Positions 42,516-52,296 of a DNA stretch of 64,000 bases are shown here, piece by piece. The translations under genes and the position numbers were made by a program. Below the pieces are notes generated by a model. That model searched no databases. It was not told the origin of the DNA and was given only the letters and a program-made list of their open reading frames with translations. Positions within the stretch are counted from its first letter, which is position 1, and each line of letters starts with the position of its first letter. Location of the stretch: NCBI RefSeq assembly GCF_014673215.1, contig NZ_JACWMS010000001.1, forward strand, positions 744,001 through 808,000, read 5' to 3'. Source of the stretch: Gordonia hankookensis (GTDB taxonomy: Bacteria; Actinomycetota; Actinomycetes; Mycobacteriales; Mycobacteriaceae).

Positions 42516-43835
42516 TCAGGCCGCCGGACGCTGCCGGACGGGCACCTCGGTTCGTGCGGCGGACACGTCTGCGCGCCGTCCACGACGCAAGGTCCGGATG
42601 GCCGAACGCAGACCACGTCGGCGACCGGTCTCGGGATCGACCGAGGCCATCAGCCGCGCGCCCTCGGGAAGCCCCTGCTTGAACCGGCGCTCGGAGGCGG
42701 TCTCCGGCGCATCGTCGACGGTCGCCTTGAGGTATTTGTCCGGCAACGACAGCTTCGCGATGGTGCGCCACGATTTCGCGTACTGCACCGGGAACGAGCC
42801 AGTGGTGTACGGGAGGTCGTACTTCTCGCACAACGCCCGCACGCGCACCGAGATCTCGGCGAGCCGGTTGCTGGGCAGATCGGGGAAGATGTGGTGCTCG
42901 ATCTGGTAGGACAGATTCCCGCTCATGAACGCCAGCGCCGGGCCGCTGCGGAAGTTCGCGCTGCCCAGCATCTGACGCAGATACCACTCACCCCGCGTCT
43001 CACTGTCCACGTCCTGCTTGGTGAACTTCTCGGCGCCGTCGGGGAAATGACCGCAGAAGATGACCGCGTTGGTCCACACGTTGCGGATGAAGTTGCCCAT
43101 CAGGTTTGCCGTCAGAGCCTTCCGGAAGGCGTGTCCGACGCCGACGCTCCGGCCGGTCGCCCCGGCCACCAGAGCCGGGTAGACCGCGTAGTCCTTGACG
43201 ACCTGCCTGCCGACCTTCTTGCCGACGTCGGCGAGGTCGCGGCGGAACTGCTCCTTGGCCTCGGGTGTCTTGCGCTTCTTGCCCAGCTCGAGATGCTGTG
43301 CGGCGACACCGTATTCAAAGCCGGCGGCCAGGACCGTGTTGAAGAAGAGGTTGCCGAGATAGAACGGTCGCCAGCGCTGGTCGCGCGTGACACGCAGCAG
43401 CCCGTAGCCCACGTCGTCGTCCATCCCGAGGACGTTCGTGTACTTGTGATGGATGTAGTTGTGGGTGTGTTTCCAGTGCGCCGACGGGCCGGTGTTGTCC
43501 CACTCCCAGGTCGTCGAGTGCACCTCGGGATCGTTCATCCAATCCCACTGCCCGTGCATCACGTTGTGCCCGAGCTCCATGTTCTCGACGATCTTGGCGA
43601 CGCCGAGTGCGCCCGCACCTGCCCACCACATCGACCGCTTCGACGATCCGAAGATCAGCGCCCGTCCGGCCAGCTCCAGACCGCGCTGGAAGCGGATTGT
43701 GTTGCGGAGATAGCGCGCGTCGCGCTCACCGCGATCGGCCTCGATGTCGGCGCGGATCGCATCGAGCTCCACGCCCAACGCCTCGATCTCCACCTCGGTG
43801 AGGTGCGCGTACTCAGGGATGTCGGTGATCGCCAT
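42516..43835 (-). CDS. DesA3-like acyl-CoA delta-9 fatty acid desaturase (copy 2)
   Basis: A 439-residue paralogue of the next gene, with the same His boxes (HNVMHGQW, HTHNYIHHKYTN, QIEHHIFPDLP). A Lys/Arg-rich C-terminal extension of about 35 residues follows the shared end (DDAPETASERRFKQG). A middle segment is longer than in copy 1 (KKRKTPEAKEQFRRDLADVGKK). The two genes are a tandem duplication with clear divergence. The inverted repeat at 43869-43888, 34 bp upstream of ATG 43835, is shared with the promoter of the putative reductase, so desaturase and electron donor are likely coregulated. Confidence 0.92.
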   Translation of the reverse strand: MAITDIPEYAHLTEVEIEALGVELDAIRADIEADRGERDARYLRNTIRFQRGLELAGRALIFGSSKRSMWWAGAGALGVAKIVENMELGHNVMHGQWDWMNDPEVHSTTWEWDNTGPSAHWKHTHNYIHHKYTNVLGMDDDVGYGLLRVTRDQRWRPFYLGNLFFNTVLAAGFEYGVAAQHLELGKKRKTPEAKEQFRRDLADVGKKVGRQVVKDYAVYPALVAGATGRSVGVGHAFRKALTANLMGNFIRNVWTNAVIFCGHFPDGAEKFTKQDVDSETRGEWYLRQMLGSANFRSGPALAFMSGNLSYQIEHHIFPDLPSNRLAEISVRVRALCEKYDLPYTTGSFPVQYAKSWRTIAKLSLPDKYLKATVDDAPETASERRFKQGLPEGARLMASVDPETGRRRGLRSAIRTLRRGRRADVSAARTEVPVRQRPAA

Positions 43836-43868
43836 GGTGCTCCCGTTCGCATCGACCTACCAAACCGT

Positions 43869-43888
43869 AACTTACGCAAGCGTAGGTT
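43869..43888. promoter_or_regulatory. Shared desaturase operator, site A
   Basis: AACTTACG and CGTAGGTT arms are separated by CAAG, with one mismatch. The element is nearly identical to the site at 46271-46290 in front of the ferredoxin reductase gene. It lies 34 bp upstream of desaturase copy 2. The regulator is unknown; a TetR-type fatty-acid sensor is plausible. Confidence 0.7.
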
Positions 43889-43956
43889 GGCTGGTTCGCC
43901 ATGTCCACCCCCGGCCCGAGATCACCGGAGGAATGTGACCCAATCCACCCTCGCAG

Positions 43957-45057
43957 TCAGTCGCGGAGCAGTTCGAACCCGATGAGGTCCTCGAAGACGC
44001 CGGCCGAACTCGCCGCGAGCTGCTGTGTGCCGAACTCACGGAACCCGGCCGACTGCGCCAACGACTTCGAGCCCGTGTTGCTCATCGCGGCGAACATCGT
44101 CAACCGGCGCAGGCCCATGACGCCGAATGCGTGATCCACCACGGCAGGGAATGCCTCGGCCAGGACACCGCCGCCCCGCGCATCCGGGTGTGTGTAGAAA
44201 CCCGCCTCGGCACCGGTCACCGCGTCGATATCGAGCAGGGTGATGTCGCCGAGATAGGTGTCGGTCGCGAGGTCGGCGACCACCCACGTACACGTCTCAC
44301 CACGCGCGGCCGTCCACCATTTGCGCAGGCGTTCGGCAGCGGCGTGCTCGACGGTGAGCGGAACCGGACGCTCGAAGAGGTACTTCCGCGACACCGGGTC
44401 ATCGAGGGTGTCCCGGACCCGCTCGTCGTCTCTCTCGGCAAGCGGTCGGAGGCGGAATCGTTCGGTGTCGAAAGTCGATGCGTGCCACGTGGTCTTCGGC
44501 GCAGGCGAATCATCTGGACGCAAGGTTGCCACCCATGCGTCACAGATCGCGTCACCGATCTCGAGCCCGTCGCGGACGACGGCATCGAGAGTGAATCCGC
44601 ATGCGTGTGCGACGCGAAGACTCGGGAGATTGCCGACCGCCGCCTGCCACCGCACCGCTCGCTTGCCCACACCGAATGCGTGATCGACCGCCAATCGCAC
44701 CGAACGCTGCATCACACCGAGGCCCCGGGCATCGGGATGGAGCGCGAAACCGATGTCGACGATCGCACCCGCGCCGCGGATGTCGACATTGCCGACGTAC
44801 CGACCGCCATGGTCGATGGCCCAGCCCATCCCGGTTCCCTCGTCCCATCCGCGCGGGATGTCGTCGAGCGCGAACTGCTCCGCGTCGCCCCGTCCGTACG
44901 GGGTGGGCACCCGCGTCCAGCGGATCATCTCGGGGTCGGTCGCCATCTCGACGATCCGGCCGAGGTCGGAGGATCGATGACCACGCAGCGTGACGACTCC
45001 GTCGCCGAGGACCGGGACGTCGGGCGACCACGAGAGTTCAGCGGGCACCCGACTCAC
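43957..45057 (-). CDS. Protein with two tandem GNAT acetyltransferase domains
   Basis: A 366-residue protein in which two RimJ/RimL-type GNAT domains are joined in one chain. The first (about residues 18-175) has LRGHRSSDLGRIVEM, GYV-like DIGFALHPDARGLGVMQRSVR and SLRVAHACGFTLDAV. The second (about 190-366) has LRPLAERDDERVRDTL, AGFYTHPDARGGGVLAEAF and NTGSKSLAQSAGFREFG. Each keeps the R/Q-x-x-G-x-G/A-type acetyl-CoA loop in modified form (DARGLGV and DARGGGV). It lies between the desaturases and their reductase on the same strand. The acceptor substrate is unknown. Confidence 0.87.
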   Translation of the reverse strand: MSRVPAELSWSPDVPVLGDGVVTLRGHRSSDLGRIVEMATDPEMIRWTRVPTPYGRGDAEQFALDDIPRGWDEGTGMGWAIDHGGRYVGNVDIRGAGAIVDIGFALHPDARGLGVMQRSVRLAVDHAFGVGKRAVRWQAAVGNLPSLRVAHACGFTLDAVVRDGLEIGDAICDAWVATLRPDDSPAPKTTWHASTFDTERFRLRPLAERDDERVRDTLDDPVSRKYLFERPVPLTVEHAAAERLRKWWTAARGETCTWVVADLATDTYLGDITLLDIDAVTGAEAGFYTHPDARGGGVLAEAFPAVVDHAFGVMGLRRLTMFAAMSNTGSKSLAQSAGFREFGTQQLAASSAGVFEDLIGFELLRD

Positions 45058-45102
45058 TCCGCACAGCTGTGTTCACGCGGTCAGCCTAACCGGTCAGACC
45101 GG

Positions 45103-46227
45103 TCATACGCCGAGTGTGCAGTCCCCTGCCGCGGCGCTGATACACGTCTGGATCCGCTCACCCTCGACATGCTCTGCTCCCGACCGCAGATCGCGCACAC
45201 ACCCTTTGTCCAGCATCACGACGCAGCTCTGACAGATCCCCATCCGACAGCCGAACGGCATCATCACACCTGCGGATTCGCCCGCCTCGAGCAGTGTTGT
45301 CGCGCCGTCGATCTCGGCGGTTCGTCCCGATCGGCCGAAGGTGACCGTCCCGCCCTCGGCACCGACCGCTCCTCGTTCGAGGGCGAACCGCTCGATGTGC
45401 AGGTGGTCGTCCGCCCCGGCATCGGCATACATCCGGTGCACGGCGTCGAGGAACGAACTCGGTCCGCACGCCCACGTCTCGCGCTCGCGCCAGTCCGGCA
45501 CCAGATCCGCGAGTCGGTCGGGCGTCACCTTGCCGTCGGTGCGCGTGTACTGGATGTGCAGATCCACCACACCGTCGGCAGCCAGCGTCGCCAGTTCGTC
45601 CCCGAACAGCAGGTCCGCGGCTGTCGGCGTCGAGTGGATCACCCGGATGTCGGCGCGCTGCCTGCGGTGGCGGACCATCCGCAGCATCGACATGATGGGC
45701 GTGATGCCGCTCCCGGCAGTGACGAAAAGGGTCTTCGGCGGCAACGGCTCCGGCAGGACGAACTCACCGGCAGGCGCCGCCAACCGGACCACGGTGCCCG
45801 GTTGCAGACCGTTCACCAGATGCGACGACAGGAAGCCCTCGGGCATCGCCTTCACGGTGATCGTGATCGTCTTGCCGTCGTCGCCGTCGCCCGAGCCGAC
45901 CGGCGCGGAGGTCAGTGAGTACGACCGCCAGGTCCACCGCCCCTCCATCAGGACTCCGATCCCGACGTACTGGCCGGGCCGATAGTCGAGCGAGAACCCC
46001 CAGCCCGGGCGGATGCGGATGGTGGCCGAGTCCTCGGTCTCCGGCGTGACCGAGACGACCTTTCCGCGTAGTTCCCGGGCCGACCAGAGCGGATTGGCGA
46101 GATGCAGGTAGTCATCGGGCAACAGCGGCGTGGTGATCCGGGCGAATGCCGCCCGCGCCCACTGCGTGCCACGGGTGCGAGCCGCGACACCGGCCACCGG
46201 TTCCTCGAACCGTTCGAGCCAACCCAC
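45103..46227 (-). CDS. Flavin/2Fe-2S ferredoxin reductase, probable desaturase electron donor (Rv3230c-like)
   Basis: A 374-residue FNR-type reductase with a C-terminal plant-type 2Fe-2S ferredoxin domain. The flavin motif is [10 protein letters not shown] (R-x-Y-S, about residue 100). The NAD(P)H side has [19 protein letters not shown], and [11 protein letters not shown] closes the fold. The cluster Cys residues are in [11 protein letters not shown] with a fourth in IQTCISAA. In M. tuberculosis the corresponding protein passes electrons from NADPH to DesA3. Here it probably serves both tandem desaturases, supported by the nearly identical operators at 46271-46290 and 43869-43888. Confidence 0.9.
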   Translation of the reverse strand: MGWLERFEEPVAGVAARTRGTQWARAAFARITTPLLPDDYLHLANPLWSARELRGKVVSVTPETEDSATIRIRPGWGFSLDYRPGQYVGIGVLMEGRWTWRSYSLTSAPVGSGDGDDGKTITITVKAMPEGFLSSHLVNGLQPGTVVRLAAPAGEFVLPEPLPPKTLFVTAGSGITPIMSMLRMVRHRRQRADIRVIHSTPTAADLLFGDELATLAADGVVDLHIQYTRTDGKVTPDRLADLVPDWRERETWACGPSSFLDAVHRMYADAGADDHLHIERFALERGAVGAEGGTVTFGRSGRTAEIDGATTLLEAGESAGVMMPFGCRMGICQSCVVMLDKGCVRDLRSGAEHVEGERIQTCISAAAGDCTLGV

Positions 46228-46270
46228 CTGAGCACCACCTCACTCGCGTGCCCAGGGGCCGCGCATCGAC

Positions 46271-46290
46271 AACCTACGCTTCCGTAGGTT
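46271..46290. promoter_or_regulatory. Shared desaturase operator, site B
   Basis: AACCTACG and CGTAGGTT form perfect 8-bp arms around a CTTC spacer. It lies 44 bp upstream of the ferredoxin reductase start and matches site A at 43869-43888 at all but one arm position. Confidence 0.72.
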
Positions 46291-46340
46291 ACGCGACCGC
46301 GGCCGAGCTCGCGCAGATGGTCAGAGCGACGCGAGCAGGA

Positions 46341-46907
46341 TCAGAGCAACTCGAGCAGGAACGGGAGTTCCTGCGTGGCATACCAGGCGAGGTCGAAGTC
46401 CTCCACATCGCCGACGGCCAGCTCCGCGTCCTGATCACCGAGGTCGGCGGCGTCGATCACCACGACGGCGGCCCGGACCTTGTCCTCGGCCTCGGCGACG
46501 TCGACGTGGACGGACGCGATGTCACGCAGCGGCACCGGTCCACTGATCTTGACCACCGCGTCGTCGAGATCGGGACGCAGACTCACATCGTCGACGTCGG
46601 CGGCGACCACCGCGCGGCGGGGCGGGAGCCTGGGGGTGTCTCCGGGTTTCGCGGTGCGCTCGTCCTCGACGAGATCCGCGTCGCCGTCGACGTCACCGGG
46701 TTCGGACGCCTCACCGGCGAGCAGGCGCAGCGATGCTCGCGCCGCCTCCCGCATCGCCACCTCGGCCAGCTCTTCGTCGTCGCCGGCGAGGAACGATTCA
46801 CGCAACGCCGGGGTGAGCGCGAAGCCCGTCCCACCGATGGCCCGGAACTCCCCACTCTCACTGAGCTCCATCAACATGGCCAGTGTCGCCGGCAGATAGA
46901 CCCGCAT
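46341..46907 (-). CDS. DUF6912-like conserved actinobacterial protein
   Basis: A 188-residue protein beginning MRVYLPATLAMLMELSESGE, the typical opening of a small actinobacterial family found next to desaturase and secA genes (Rv3231c is the probable M. tuberculosis counterpart by position). It is rich in Asp/Glu/Ala with mixed alpha-beta pattern and ends in DLAWYATQELPFLLELL. It has no signal peptide, membrane helix or recognisable catalytic motif. ATG 46907 was chosen because the family begins M-R-V-Y-L-P. The function is unknown. Confidence 0.75.
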   Translation of the reverse strand: MRVYLPATLAMLMELSESGEFRAIGGTGFALTPALRESFLAGDDEELAEVAMREAARASLRLLAGEASEPGDVDGDADLVEDERTAKPGDTPRLPPRRAVVAADVDDVSLRPDLDDAVVKISGPVPLRDIASVHVDVAEAEDKVRAAVVVIDAADLGDQDAELAVGDVEDFDLAWYATQELPFLLELL

Positions 46908-47027
46908 CGCAACCCGTCCCCTCACCCGTTCACCACAACTCGTTCACACAACTCGGCCAACCCTATCCGCAGAGGCCGGCGTCCGGCGTCGGCGCCGGTC
47001 ACCGACCTGCGTGTCTGCCGGAATCGC

Positions 47028-48539
47028 TCACTTGGCCGCCTCGAGTTCCTCATAGGCCTCCGTCACGTAATCGGTCATCGCCGGCAGATCGCTCAGCACT
47101 CCGCGATCCGCGATGAAGGCGAACTGGAGGCTGTTGCGATAGTCGACGACACTGATCGCGAGAGCCCGTTGGGCCAGGAGGGCCGGGATCGCGTACACCT
47201 GCACCACCGGACATCCGCCGACATAGCGCGCGGCCACCGGCAGGGTCCCCATCCCCACCGGCACGTTGTAGTTGCGCCGGTTCAGACTGCGGAACGCCCG
47301 TGAACTGAACTCGGGGAAGGGCACCATACCGAGCTCGGGAAGCAGCGGCCGCGGCCCCATCGAGAGACGCCGTGACGACTGCGAATACCGATTGGCGAGG
47401 CCGGCGACCTGGGCAAGCCGGACTGCCGGATTGTCCTCTCCCACAGGCAGATCCGTGACAAAACTCGCCTTGCCGACGGTGATCCACCGCCCATCGGCAT
47501 CGACCCGACGCTCCACCGCCGGGTCGCGCGCCGACAGTGGCAGGACGACGCGCACGGTGTCACCCGCCTCCACCGACTCGTCGTAGGAGAGCATCCACCG
47601 GCGCATCGCGCCAGAGATGATGGCGAGCTCTACGTCGTTGACGGTGCAGTCGTAACGGTCGGCGATCTTGGCACACCCACGCCGCGGGACCGAGGCCACC
47701 GCGAAGGTCCGGGTGGACGTGGTCGAACTGTTCAACCGGCTCGCAGGTGCCGAGTCGGTCATCTGCTGAACCACACTCCCCACCCGGCGGAGAGCGCCTT
47801 CGGCCGTCGATCGGAGGTCCCCGACGACGGAGTTGTTGTGCACCAGCGAATCCACCAGATCACCGGGCCGCGACAGCGCCTCGGCGATGGCGCCCAGCGC
47901 GAGACTGGTGCTGCCCGGGGGTGAGCCGGGCATCCAGAGATCTTCGGGCAGCGGCTCGACCGTACGGGTGTCGTCGCAGATCACCTCGCTGATCTCCATG
48001 GCGTCATGGGCGTCGACCATGCACCGGTGGGTTTTGGTGAGGATCGCGAGCTTGCCGTCGGGCAGCCCTTCGATCAGGTACATCTCCCAGAGCGGCCGCG
48101 TGCGATCGAGAGGCCGCGACATGACCCTGGCGATGAGGTCCTGCAACTGGACGGTGTCGCCCGGTCGAGGGAGACCGGAGCGGCGGATGTGGAAGTTGAT
48201 GTCGAAGTCGCGGTCGTCGACCCACACCGGCCTGGCCAGGCCGAGCGTCACCTCACGAATGATCTGTCGGTAGCGCGGCACCAGCTGAAGGCGATTCTCC
48301 ACCAGCGCGACCAGGCGTGAGTAGTCCAGCACCGGGGCGGGCGGCTTGTCTTCTGACCCCGCCCCGCCCGCAACGCCCGGGCCGGTCGTCGGCGCCTTCC
48401 TGGTTCGGGAAGCGCCCGTGCCGGCCCGTTTGTCCGTGTGGTTCGGGTCGATCACCAGGAGAGCTCCCAGATGCGTCGTGGAACCCGACTCGTCGAGGAA
48501 GTAGAACATCGCGTCATGCGCGGAGAGCCGGTTCACCAC
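47028..48539 (-). CDS. WS/DGAT-family acyltransferase with atypical active-site motif
   Basis: A 503-residue wax ester synthase/diacylglycerol acyltransferase-like protein. The start is NRLSAHDAMFYFLDESGSTTHLGALLVID, and conserved blocks such as PLDRTRPLWEMYLIEGLPDGKLAILTKTH and NVPVGMGTLPVAARYVGG (PLW and N-V-P-G-type regions) follow. The catalytic HHxxxDG motif is replaced by H-R-C-M-V-D-A (about residue 180): the second His, normally the base, is Arg, and the Gly is Ala. It may therefore be inactive as a classical acyltransferase or use another mechanism. GTG 48539 has AGGA 8 bp upstream. By position it corresponds to Tgs3 (Rv3233c/Rv3234c). Confidence 0.82.
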   Translation of the reverse strand: MVNRLSAHDAMFYFLDESGSTTHLGALLVIDPNHTDKRAGTGASRTRKAPTTGPGVAGGAGSEDKPPAPVLDYSRLVALVENRLQLVPRYRQIIREVTLGLARPVWVDDRDFDINFHIRRSGLPRPGDTVQLQDLIARVMSRPLDRTRPLWEMYLIEGLPDGKLAILTKTHRCMVDAHDAMEISEVICDDTRTVEPLPEDLWMPGSPPGSTSLALGAIAEALSRPGDLVDSLVHNNSVVGDLRSTAEGALRRVGSVVQQMTDSAPASRLNSSTTSTRTFAVASVPRRGCAKIADRYDCTVNDVELAIISGAMRRWMLSYDESVEAGDTVRVVLPLSARDPAVERRVDADGRWITVGKASFVTDLPVGEDNPAVRLAQVAGLANRYSQSSRRLSMGPRPLLPELGMVPFPEFSSRAFRSLNRRNYNVPVGMGTLPVAARYVGGCPVVQVYAIPALLAQRALAISVVDYRNSLQFAFIADRGVLSDLPAMTDYVTEAYEELEAAK

Positions 48540-48755
48540 GAGGACGATCCTAGTGGCCTCGGCACATCTCGCCCGTCGGATGCCGCGTCCACGCACGATC
48601 GCAGACAAGCGTCGACCCGGCCGCGGCCCCGAGGTGGGCTCGGCACGGTCGGTATCGGCCCCCGCCTTCGACATCGCAACGCGACCGCGGTGGGCGAACC
48701 TCGTCTCGCCGTCGGGTGCCCGTGTGCGACAGCCCGCCAGACCACGCAGCGGTCA

Positions 48756-49304
48756 TCAGACGAGGGTGAAATCAACCAGTTGCCAACGATATTCGACGTT
48801 CCGCGGCAACCCGGGACGGTAGTGTCCCGAGGCACCACGGACTCGGCAGGGCAATTGTTCGATCCGCGCCGCGAACGCGCGGACCCGATCGCCGCGACGA
48901 CAACTGCCGAACACCTCGGCGATGCCCGGACCACGCATCTGTACGTGGACCCGGCGCAGGGTCGCCGCGTTCTCCACGACCTGCGCCACTGCACCCGCGG
49001 ACGGCCGCACCAGGCCGTGGACGCGGGCGAGAGCCGTCAGCTCCACGAGCAACTGCTGTGTGACGACGCCCTCGAGCTGATTGACCCCGCGCCGGCGGTC
49101 GAGCACCTCGAGGACCAGCGTCACGGTGCCGACCGCGAATCTTCTCGCCTCGACGGCCTGCGCCGACGACCGGTCGGGTGCAAACCGCCTGCGCGCGCCG
49201 GCCGGGACCGGAGTCGGCCCATCGGCGGACCCGTCGACCTCCACGGACCGGACCGGTGGTTCGTACGGCGGAGCCGGGCGGATCAGGACTCGAGGCGTCT
49301 CCAT
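48756..49304 (-). CDS. Rv3235-family protein
   Basis: A 182-residue protein of a conserved actinobacterial family encoded beside secA1. The N-terminus is Pro/Arg-rich (METPRVLIRPAPPYEPPVR). The C-terminal domain has LRRVHVQMRGPGIAEVFGSCRRGDRVRAFAARIEQLPCR, the conserved R-V-H-x-x-x-x-G-x-A-E-V pattern with a final aromatic strand. No signal peptide is evident. A GTG 15 bp upstream could add five residues. It lies 66 bp downstream of secA on the same strand. A link to protein export is only suggested by position; the function is unknown. Confidence 0.75.
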   Translation of the reverse strand: METPRVLIRPAPPYEPPVRSVEVDGSADGPTPVPAGARRRFAPDRSSAQAVEARRFAVGTVTLVLEVLDRRRGVNQLEGVVTQQLLVELTALARVHGLVRPSAGAVAQVVENAATLRRVHVQMRGPGIAEVFGSCRRGDRVRAFAARIEQLPCRVRGASGHYRPGLPRNVEYRWQLVDFTLV

Positions 49305-49370
49305 GAGTATCGGACGCACCGGAGCGCCGGCCGGTTCCCCGTCACATCGGACAGATCCGACGACATCGTG

Positions 49371-52205
49371 TCAGCGGCGCTTCTTCTTGGACTTCGGCGG
49401 CTTGGCGCGGCTGCTGCCCTTCGAGTTCTCACGTGCAGCGGCACGACGCTCACGACGGCTCGCCGAGACCAGCGCCGGGTCCTCGTGTTCCTCTTCTTCG
49501 GAATGGGTCTCGGTTCCGCCACCCTCGGACGGGCCCGAATACGTCATCGGGACCTCGGGCTGCTCGACGCCCACCGCACGCAGCGCGGCCGGGGCCTCCT
49601 GCTCACCGCCGACCGGTGGGGGCGCAGCACCGTTTCCGGCACCCGCCAACGCCGGCGCGACGGCCGGTGCCGGTGTCGGCACAGCGGCCGGCGCCGCCTG
49701 CTCGGTCTGCACCTGGACGTTGTAGAGGAACTGCAGCGTCTCCTCCTTGAGCCCCTCGAGCATTCCGCTGAACATGTCGAAGCCCTCGCGCTGGTACTCC
49801 ACGACCGGATCGCGCTGGGCCATCGACCGGAGGTGGATGCCCTCGCGGAGGTAATCCATCTCGTAGAGGTGGTCCTGCCATTTGCGGTCGAGGACCGTCA
49901 GCAGGATGGTGCGCTCGAGCTGGCGCATGGCACCGTCGCCCGCGATCTCCTCGATCTCGGTCTCGCGCGTCTCGTAGGCCTTGTGCGCATCGCTCACCAG
50001 GACCTCTTTGAGCTCGTCGGCGTCGACGTCGTCGCGCTCGCCGAACTCGTTCTCTCCGACGACCTGCTTGGGATCGAGGTCGATCGGATAGAGCGTGCTC
50101 AAGGCCTTCCAGAGCTCGTCGAGGTCCCAGTCCTCGGCATAGCCATCGGCGGTGGCACCCTCCACATAGGCGCCGACCACATCGTCGATCATGGTCTGCA
50201 CCTCGGCCCGGTGATCCTCACCCTCGAGGATGGTGCGGCGCTCGCCGTAGATGACCTTGCGCTGCTCGTTCATCACCTCGTCGTACTTGAGGACGTTCTT
50301 GCGGACCTCGAAGTTCTGCTGCTCGACCTGGGTCTGCGCGCTCCGGATGGCCTTGGTGACCATCTTCGCCTCGATCGGCACGTCGTCGGGCAGGTTCACG
50401 CGGTTCATGATCGACTCGAGCGCCGCACCATTGAACCGCCGCATCAGCTCGTCACCGAGTGAGAGGTAGAACCGGGATTCGCCCGGGTCGCCCTGGCGAC
50501 CCGAACGTCCGCGCAACTGGTTGTCGATACGGCGCGATTCGTGACGCTCGGTGCCCAGAACGTAGAGACCGCCTGCCGCCTTGACCTCCTCGGCCTCCTC
50601 GGCTGCGGCAGCACGGGCGACCTCGATGGCCTCCGGCCACGCCTGCTCGTACTGGTCCGGGGTGTTGACCGGGTCGAGTCCCGCCTTACGCAGCCGGGCA
50701 TCGGCGATGATGTCCGGGTTGCCGCCGAGCACGACGTCGGTACCACGACCGGCCATGTTGGTGGCCACCGTCACCGCACCGGTACGACCCGCCTCGGCGA
50801 TGATCTGCGCCTCTTGCTCGTGGAACTTCGCGTTCAGCACGTTGTGCGGGATGCCACGCTTGGTGAGCTGGCGCGACAGGTATTCCGACCGCTCGACGCT
50901 GGTGGTACCGATGAGGACCGGCTGGCCCTTCTCGTGGCTCTCGGTGATGTCGTCGACGACGGCGTCGAACTTGGCCTCTTCGGTCTTGTAGATGAGGTCG
51001 ACCTGGTCCTTGCGGACCATCGGCTTGTTGGTCGGGATGGGCAGCACACCCAGCTTGTAGATCTGGTCGAACTCCGCGGCCTCGGTCTCGGCCGTACCCG
51101 TCATCCCGGCAAGCTTGTCGTACATGCGGAAGTAGTTCTGGAGCGTGATCGTCGCCAGGGTCTGGTTCTCGGCCTTGATCTCGACGTGTTCTTTCGCCTC
51201 GATCGCCTGGTGCAGACCTTCGTTGAACCGACGTCCGTCCAGCACGCGACCGGTGAACTCGTCGACGATGAGGACTTCGCCGTTGCGGACGATGTAGTCC
51301 TTGTCCTTGTAGAAGAGTTCCTTGACCTTGATCGAGTTGTTGAGGTAACTCACCAACGGCGAATTGGCGGCCTCGTACAAGTTGTCGATGCCGAGTTGGT
51401 CCTCGACGAACTCGACGCCTGCCTCGTGCACACCGATCGTCTTCTTCTTGATGTCGACCTCGTAGTGCACGTCCTTCTCGAGCAGCGGAGCGATCCTGGC
51501 GAACTCGGTGTACCACTTGCTCGACCCCTCGGCGGGCCCCGAGATGATCAGCGGCGTGCGCGCCTCATCGATGAGGATCGAGTCGACCTCGTCCACGATC
51601 GCGTAGTTGTGGCCGCGCTGGACCAGGTCGGGCAACGAATGCGCCATGTTGTCGCGCAGGTAGTCGAAGCCGAATTCGTTGTTGGTGCCGTAGGTGATGT
51701 CGGCGCCATAAGCCTCGCGACGCTGGTCGGAGTTCATCCCGGTGAGGATCACCGCGGTGTCGAGTCCGAGGAAGCGGTGCACGCGACCCATCCACTCGGA
51801 GTCACGTTTGGCGAGGTAGTCGTTGACGGTGACGACGTGGACGCCGTCGCCCGAGAGCGCGTTGAGATAGGCGGGCAGCACGCAGGTCAGGGTCTTGCCC
51901 TCACCGGTCTTCATCTCGGCGATGTTGCCGTAATGCAGCGCCGCGCCACCCATGATCTGGACATGGAAGTGCTTCTGCTCGAGCACGCGCCAGGCGGCCT
52001 CGCGGGCGACCGCGAAGGCCTCGGGGAGCAGCTCGTCCAGGGACGCGCCGTCGGCGTGTCGCTCCTTGAACTCGTCGGTCTTGGCGCGCAACTCGGCGTC
52101 CGTCAGTGCCTCGACCTCGTCGGACAGGCTCTCGACATGCGATGCGATCGCACCGAGTCGCTTGACCATCCGGCCTTCGCCGACGCGTAGCAGCTTGTTC
52201 AGCAC
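49371..52205 (-). CDS. secA: Preprotein translocase ATPase SecA (SecA1 type)
   Basis: A 944-residue motor ATPase that pushes unfolded preproteins through SecYEG. Walker A is [11 protein letters not shown] (about residue 100) and the DEAD-box variant is [12 protein letters not shown] (about 205). The preprotein cross-linking region, helicase motif [17 protein letters not shown] and the scaffold [25 protein letters not shown] all align with SecA. The C-terminus is an unstructured Pro/Ala/Gly stretch ending in [10 protein letters not shown]. It lacks the Cys/His zinc-finger tail of E. coli SecA, as is typical of SecA1 in Mycobacteriales. GTG 52205 gives the family start [12 protein letters not shown]. 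Confidence 0.97.
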   Translation of the reverse strand: MLNKLLRVGEGRMVKRLGAIASHVESLSDEVEALTDAELRAKTDEFKERHADGASLDELLPEAFAVAREAAWRVLEQKHFHVQIMGGAALHYGNIAEMKTGEGKTLTCVLPAYLNALSGDGVHVVTVNDYLAKRDSEWMGRVHRFLGLDTAVILTGMNSDQRREAYGADITYGTNNEFGFDYLRDNMAHSLPDLVQRGHNYAIVDEVDSILIDEARTPLIISGPAEGSSKWYTEFARIAPLLEKDVHYEVDIKKKTIGVHEAGVEFVEDQLGIDNLYEAANSPLVSYLNNSIKVKELFYKDKDYIVRNGEVLIVDEFTGRVLDGRRFNEGLHQAIEAKEHVEIKAENQTLATITLQNYFRMYDKLAGMTGTAETEAAEFDQIYKLGVLPIPTNKPMVRKDQVDLIYKTEEAKFDAVVDDITESHEKGQPVLIGTTSVERSEYLSRQLTKRGIPHNVLNAKFHEQEAQIIAEAGRTGAVTVATNMAGRGTDVVLGGNPDIIADARLRKAGLDPVNTPDQYEQAWPEAIEVARAAAAEEAEEVKAAGGLYVLGTERHESRRIDNQLRGRSGRQGDPGESRFYLSLGDELMRRFNGAALESIMNRVNLPDDVPIEAKMVTKAIRSAQTQVEQQNFEVRKNVLKYDEVMNEQRKVIYGERRTILEGEDHRAEVQTMIDDVVGAYVEGATADGYAEDWDLDELWKALSTLYPIDLDPKQVVGENEFGERDDVDADELKEVLVSDAHKAYETRETEIEEIAGDGAMRQLERTILLTVLDRKWQDHLYEMDYLREGIHLRSMAQRDPVVEYQREGFDMFSGMLEGLKEETLQFLYNVQVQTEQAAPAAVPTPAPAVAPALAGAGNGAAPPPVGGEQEAPAALRAVGVEQPEVPMTYSGPSEGGGTETHSEEEEHEDPALVSASRRERRAAARENSKGSSRAKPPKSKKKRR

Positions 52206-52243
52206 CGTGGATCGAGTCCCTAACTCTTGTCGACTACACACGA

Positions 52244-52274
52244 AATCCGGCCCGCAACCTGCACAGGCCGGATT
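52244..52274 (-). promoter_or_regulatory. Hairpin in the secA leader
   Basis: AATCCGGCC and its complement (9-bp stem, 13-base loop) lie 39-69 bp upstream of the secA start. It could form an mRNA structure in the secA leader. No SecM-like arrest peptide or known riboswitch was recognised. Confidence 0.4.
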
Positions 52275-52296
52275 CCATGGTACTCAGCTTGTCTTA

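Noticed and set aside
48566..48674. An N-terminal extension of the WS/DGAT gene to ATG 48674
   Set aside because: The extra 45 residues are Arg/Gly-rich and outside the family; the conserved N-R-L-S start is served by GTG 48539 with AGGA upstream.
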